A stretch of DNA of 64,000 nt from Lachnoanaerobaculum orale (GTDB lineage Bacteria; Bacillota; Clostridia; Lachnospirales; Lachnospiraceae): NCBI RefSeq assembly GCF_003862485.1, contig NZ_RRCM01000001.1, positions 311,896 to 375,895 on the forward strand, in the 5' to 3' direction. A program made the position numbers and the translations under genes. Positions 60,748 through 64,000 of the stretch are shown piece after piece. The notes below the pieces were generated by a model, which had not been told where the DNA came from, made no database searches, and saw only the letters and a program-made list of their open reading frames with translations. Position 1 is the stretch's first letter. Each line of letters opens with the position of its first letter.

Positions 60748-61692
60748 ATGGCAGCAGTAACAGCAGCAATGGTAAAAGAGTTAAGAGAGATGACAGGTGC
60801 AGGAATGATGGACTGTAAGAAGGCCCTCGCTGCAACTGATGGAGATATGGATGCGGCAGTTGACTTCCTTCGTGAGAAGGGACTTGCAGGAGCACAGAAG
60901 AAGGCGGGTCGTATAGCAGCTGAGGGTATCGTAGATGTTTGCGTAAGTGATGAAGCAAAGAAAGCGGTTGTACTTGAAGTAAATGCTGAGACAGACTTCG
61001 TTGCAAAGAATGAGAAGTTCAGAACTTATGTAGGTGAAGTTGCAGCACAGGCATTAAAGACAAGCGCAAATACTACAGAAGAGTTCTTGAATGAGAAGTG
61101 GGAGCTTGATCCGAGCCTTACAGTAGGTGAGAAGCTTTCAAGCATGATTTCAATCATCGGTGAGAACATGACAATCAGAAGATTTGCAAAGGTTGAAGAG
61201 AACGACGGTTGTGTAGTTTCTTATATCCATGCAGGTGGAAAGATCGGCGTTTTGGTAGACGTTGTAAGTGATGTTGTAAACGATGAAATCAAAGAGATGG
61301 CTAAGAATGTTGCAATGCAGGTTGCAGCACTTCATCCTAAGTATACTTCAGATAAGGAAGTTGATGCGGATTACCTTGCAAGAGAGAGAGAAATCCTCTT
61401 AGCTCAGATTAAGAACGATCCTAAGGAAGCATCAAAGCCTGAGAAGGTTATCATGGGAATGATCGAAGGAAGAGTCAAGAAGGAGCTTAAAGAGATTTGT
61501 CTTCTTGATCAGCCATATGTTAAGGCGGCAGACGGTAAGCAGTCTGTAGCAGCTTATGTGGCAGAGGTTGCAAAGGCAAACAATGCAAAAGTTTCTATCA
61601 AAGGCTTCGTAAGATTTGAGACAGGTGAAGGTCTTGAGAAGAAGAGCGAGAACTTTGCAGAGGAAGTTGCAAAGCAGATGGCAGGTAACTAA
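60748..61692 (+). CDS. tsf: Elongation factor Ts
   Basis: The guanine-nucleotide exchange factor of EF-Tu, 314 residues. It shows MVKELREMTGAGMMDCKKAL with the TDFV-type EVNAETDFVAKNEKF motif and the core AMQVAALHPKY. RBS AGGAGG precedes the ATG. It ends the rpsB-tsf operon with a terminator. Confidence 0.97.
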   Translation: MAAVTAAMVKELREMTGAGMMDCKKALAATDGDMDAAVDFLREKGLAGAQKKAGRIAAEGIVDVCVSDEAKKAVVLEVNAETDFVAKNEKFRTYVGEVAAQALKTSANTTEEFLNEKWELDPSLTVGEKLSSMISIIGENMTIRRFAKVEENDGCVVSYIHAGGKIGVLVDVVSDVVNDEIKEMAKNVAMQVAALHPKYTSDKEVDADYLAREREILLAQIKNDPKEASKPEKVIMGMIEGRVKKELKEICLLDQPYVKAADGKQSVAAYVAEVAKANNAKVSIKGFVRFETGEGLEKKSENFAEEVAKQMAGN

Positions 61693-61713
61693 TTTAAATA
61701 GTATTTTTTTAAC

Positions 61714-61747
61714 AGAGCCAAGGACGTTAAGGTCTTGGCTCTAGTTT
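61714..61747 (+). terminator. Terminator after tsf
   Basis: AGAGCCAAGGAC (61714-61725) pairs with GTCTTGGCTCT (61732-61742), followed by AGTTTT. Confidence 0.8.
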
Positions 61748-61762
61748 TACAAAGGAGAAAAA

Positions 61763-61987
61763 ATGGATATAACAAAAATAGTAACAGATATAATAAATAA
61801 GGCAAAGGCGGATCCTGCACTTTTAGCAAATCTTACAAGTGATCCTGAGAAGACTATAGAGAACCTTACAGGTATAGATATTCCTGACGGACAGCTTGAT
61901 GCTGTTGTAAACGGCGTAAAGGCACAGATTACAAAGGTCGGAATTGCAGGTGCAATGGACAAGCTTGGAGATCTTTTCAAGAAGTAA
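61763..61987 (+). CDS. Small conserved-looking protein
   Basis: A 74-residue protein with a regular helical pattern (TDIINKAKADPALLANLTSD, then PEKTIENLTGIDIPDGQLD and VVNGVKAQI). The DPALLANLTSDPE... and ...GIDIPDGQLDAVVNGVKAQI parts resemble small proteins common in Clostridia and, loosely, Nif11/nitrile-hydratase-type leader peptides. No modifying enzyme gene is near and there is no GG cleavage site with core peptide, so a bacteriocin role is not supported. RBS AAAGGAG precedes the ATG. Confidence 0.7.
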   Translation: MDITKIVTDIINKAKADPALLANLTSDPEKTIENLTGIDIPDGQLDAVVNGVKAQITKVGIAGAMDKLGDLFKK

Positions 61988-61988
61988 T

Positions 61989-62714
61989 ATGAAATATTTA
62001 TTTGATTTGCATACGCATACCATAGCCAGCGGCCACGCCTACTCCACCTTAAAGGAAAATATGGAAGAGGCTGTGGCCAAAGGCCTTTCGGCATATGGAT
62101 TTTCTGATCACAGTGAAGCCGTTCCCGGTTCATGCAAAAACATATACTTTATGAATTTTAAGGTTATTCCCAGAAACTATAAAGGAGTGCTTATACTTAG
62201 AGGAGTAGAGGCCAATATCATGGACTTTAAGGGCAATCTTGATGTTGACGAGAACGTACTGAAAAGACTTGATTATGTTATAGCAAGTCTGCATACAATA
62301 TGTATAGATCCGGGAAGTTTGGATGAAAACATGAACGCATACTTTGGAGTGATGGCAAATCCGTATGTGAAGATAATCGGTCACCCGGATGACGGAAGGT
62401 ATCCTATTGATCACGACGCACTGGCAAAGGAAGCAGCCAAAATAGGTGTTGCACTTGAGCTTAACAACTCTTCATTGAATCCGAGGTCGGCAAGAGTCGG
62501 CGGCAGAGAGAATGCTGCAAAGATGCTTTCGGCCGCCAAAAAATACGGTACATATGTGGTATGCAATACTGACAGTCACTATGCGGACTATGTAGGTGAC
62601 TTCAAAAATTGTGACAGTTTATTGAAAGAATTAGATTTTCCTGAGGAGCTTGTTTTGAACAACAGTATGGAAAAGCTGAAACTTATTTTAAATAAAGATA
62701 TCGAAGAGATGTAA
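61989..62714 (+). CDS. PHP-domain phosphatase (YcdX-like)
   Basis: A 241-residue PHP metal-dependent phosphoesterase. Metal-site motifs are DLHTHTIASGHAYSTL, GFSDHSEA, the Glu in GVEANIM, ASLHTI, IGHPDDGRYP and NTDSHYADYVG. The length fits the YcdX group rather than histidinol-phosphatase HisK, though these are close. ATG at 61989 is one base after the small gene's stop. A start at 61944 would overlap and is not coding-like. The true substrate is not known. Confidence 0.88.
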   Translation: MKYLFDLHTHTIASGHAYSTLKENMEEAVAKGLSAYGFSDHSEAVPGSCKNIYFMNFKVIPRNYKGVLILRGVEANIMDFKGNLDVDENVLKRLDYVIASLHTICIDPGSLDENMNAYFGVMANPYVKIIGHPDDGRYPIDHDALAKEAAKIGVALELNNSSLNPRSARVGGRENAAKMLSAAKKYGTYVVCNTDSHYADYVGDFKNCDSLLKELDFPEELVLNNSMEKLKLILNKDIEEM

Positions 62715-62737
62715 AAGATATTCTTATTGAGGGAATT

Positions 62738-64000
62738 ATGGAAAAAAGAAAAGCAAGTATTACAGATATGACCTGTGGTAGCCCTCTAAAACTTATAATG
62801 GCATTTGCAATACCGATGCTTATAGGAACACTCTTTCAGCAGTTCTACAGCATGGTAGATACGGTGATGGTAGGTAAGTATTTGGGTGTTAATTCATTGG
62901 CGGCTGTGGGTTCCACAGGTGCCATATTCTTTATGGTAAACGGCTTTGTTATAGGGAATACGGCAGGCTTTGCCATACCGGTGGCACAAAAATTCGGTGC
63001 AAAAGACTACAAAGAGATGAGAAAATTCACCATGAATGCGGTATATATGGGAATATTCTTTTCTGTAGTACTTACAGCTTTGGTATGTTTGCTTACAAAG
63101 ACCATACTTGTAGTGACCAATACACCTGCAGAGATAATGAATGATGCATATATTTATATAATAATTGTCTTTGCCGGTATACCTGTAATGTATTTATACA
63201 ACTTGACTGCAAGTATAATCAGGGCGCTTGGAGATTCAAAGACACCGCTTTATTTCCTTGTAGTGGCAGCACTCCTTAATATAGTCCTTGACTTTGTTTC
63301 AATAAAAATTATGGGACTCGGAGTTGCGGGACCTGCCTATGCGACTGTTGTATCACAGCTTGTATCGGGAATACTTTGTGTAATATATATTGTAAAAAAG
63401 TTTTATATATTGAAGCTTGAGCCGGGTGAAGGTGCATTATCAATGAGCCATGTAAAGGTGGTACTTTCCATGGGTATACCTATGGGATTGCAGTACTCAA
63501 TCACAGCTATCGGTTCGGTAATACTTCAGGCGGCGGTGAACGGACTCGGTGCGATTACTGTGGCTGCCGTTACCGCAGGAAGTAAGATAAGCAGCTTTTG
63601 TGTGGCTGTAACTGATGCTCTCGGAGCGACTATGGCAACCTACTGCGGTCAAAACGTAGGTGCAGGTAAACTTGACAGAGTAAAGGAAGGAGTAAGGGTT
63701 GCCACAATAATAGGTATAATATACGCCGTTTTGGTATTCATTTTTATGATATTTATAGGTGGAGAGCTGCCGAAGCTTTTCGTAGATGCAAGCAAGAGCG
63801 ATGTAATAAGTCAGGCCAGATTATTCCTCTTATGGAACTCGGGATTTTACTTTGCGCTTATCTTTGTCAATGTTTGGAGAAATTCCATTCAAGGTATGGG
63901 ATTTCCGATGTTTGCAATACTCTCGGGAGTATGTGAGATGTTTGCCAGAGGTATTGTAGGCTTTGTGGGAGTTAAGTACTTCGGTTTTGTTGCGGCATGT
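62738..64000 (+). CDS. MATE-family efflux transporter, 3' truncated by window edge
   Basis: A multidrug/toxin cation antiporter of the MATE family; 421 codons are visible before the window ends. The start MEKRKASITDMTCGSPLKLI follows GAGGGA. Family marks are FAIPMLIGTLFQQFYSMVDT, VGKYLGVNSLAAVGSTGAIF, FVIGNTAGFAIPVAQ and NTPAEIMNDAYIYI. About ten hydrophobic helices are visible. Substrates cannot be inferred. Confidence 0.92.
   Translation, partial: MEKRKASITDMTCGSPLKLIMAFAIPMLIGTLFQQFYSMVDTVMVGKYLGVNSLAAVGSTGAIFFMVNGFVIGNTAGFAIPVAQKFGAKDYKEMRKFTMNAVYMGIFFSVVLTALVCLLTKTILVVTNTPAEIMNDAYIYIIIVFAGIPVMYLYNLTASIIRALGDSKTPLYFLVVAALLNIVLDFVSIKIMGLGVAGPAYATVVSQLVSGILCVIYIVKKFYILKLEPGEGALSMSHVKVVLSMGIPMGLQYSITAIGSVILQAAVNGLGAITVAAVTAGSKISSFCVAVTDALGATMATYCGQNVGAGKLDRVKEGVRVATIIGIIYAVLVFIFMIFIGGELPKLFVDASKSDVISQARLFLLWNSGFYFALIFVNVWRNSIQGMGFPMFAILSGVCEMFARGIVGFVGVKYFGFVAAC

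Noticed and set aside
61763-61987. Bacteriocin or RiPP precursor
   Set aside because: No core peptide after a leader site and no modifying or export enzymes nearby.

Overview
The window comes from a low-GC anaerobic Firmicute, most likely a member of the Lachnospiraceae (Clostridia). This rests on AGGAGG-type ribosome binding sites, a housekeeping set of firmicute type (scpAB, hflX, ftsH, prfB with its programmed frameshift, rpsF-ssb-rpsR, rpsB-tsf), several sugar ABC importers with YesM/YesN-type or NarL-type two-component systems, and low-GC wobble use. The genus cannot be fixed from the sequence alone. Almost everything lies on the plus strand; the exceptions are the 32.5-41.0 kb block, tadA and one small unknown gene.

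Layout. 0-6 kb: core genes (partial scpA, scpB, dut, a TPR lipoprotein, hflX), an LRAT-domain gene, a YigZ-family gene and a CorA-type transporter. 6-16.7 kb: a sugar island with a PfkB kinase, a class II aldolase, an RbsBAC-type importer, a membrane-anchored second sugar-binding protein, a NarL-type kinase/regulator pair, an anchored family-1 binding protein and a D-lyxose isomerase-like cupin. 16.8-26.4 kb: a LacI-controlled alpha-glucoside operon (binding protein, two permeases without an ATPase, GH65 phosphorylase, beta-phosphoglucomutase, GH31 glucosidase). 26.4-27.8 kb: a 24-codon remnant of a second lyxose isomerase, then a three-gene cassette read as ADP-ribosyltransferase-like toxin, small acidic antitoxin and SecB-like chaperone. 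27.9-32.4 kb: ArsC-like protein, GH3 glucosidase, NanA-like lyase and ROK kinase.

32.5-41.0 kb (minus strand): a stand-alone TrpB-like gene, then a purine/diaminopropionate catabolic operon (YheO-like regulator, ygeX, ygeY, ygeW, carbamate kinase, xanthine/urate-type permease). Its dehydrogenase and hydantoinase partners are not in the window. The regulator promoter is flanked by two copies of one palindrome. 41.4-48.7 kb: lipoprotein, tadA, a VanRS-like pair, ftsH behind a near-perfect CIRCE element, and prfB. 48.8-56.1 kb: a small unknown gene, then an FbpABC/AfuABC-type importer with a YesM/YesN pair. 56.1-64 kb: rpsF-ssb-rpsR, a cell-wall-binding-repeat protein, HIT and rhomboid proteins, rpsB-tsf, a small conserved-looking protein, a PHP phosphatase and a truncated MATE transporter.

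The most notable item is the toxin-antitoxin-chaperone cassette at 26553-27775. Its order and predicted activities match the published mRNA-ADP-ribosylating anti-phage system CmdTAC of E. coli, but it sits here in a Gram-positive carbohydrate region, next to a gene remnant that marks a past rearrangement. Other points of note are the membrane-anchored binding proteins that appear to feed a kinase lacking its own sensor domain, the CIRCE site before ftsH, and the twin palindromes around the purine-regulator promoter. No rRNA, tRNA, CRISPR array or insertion sequence was found.
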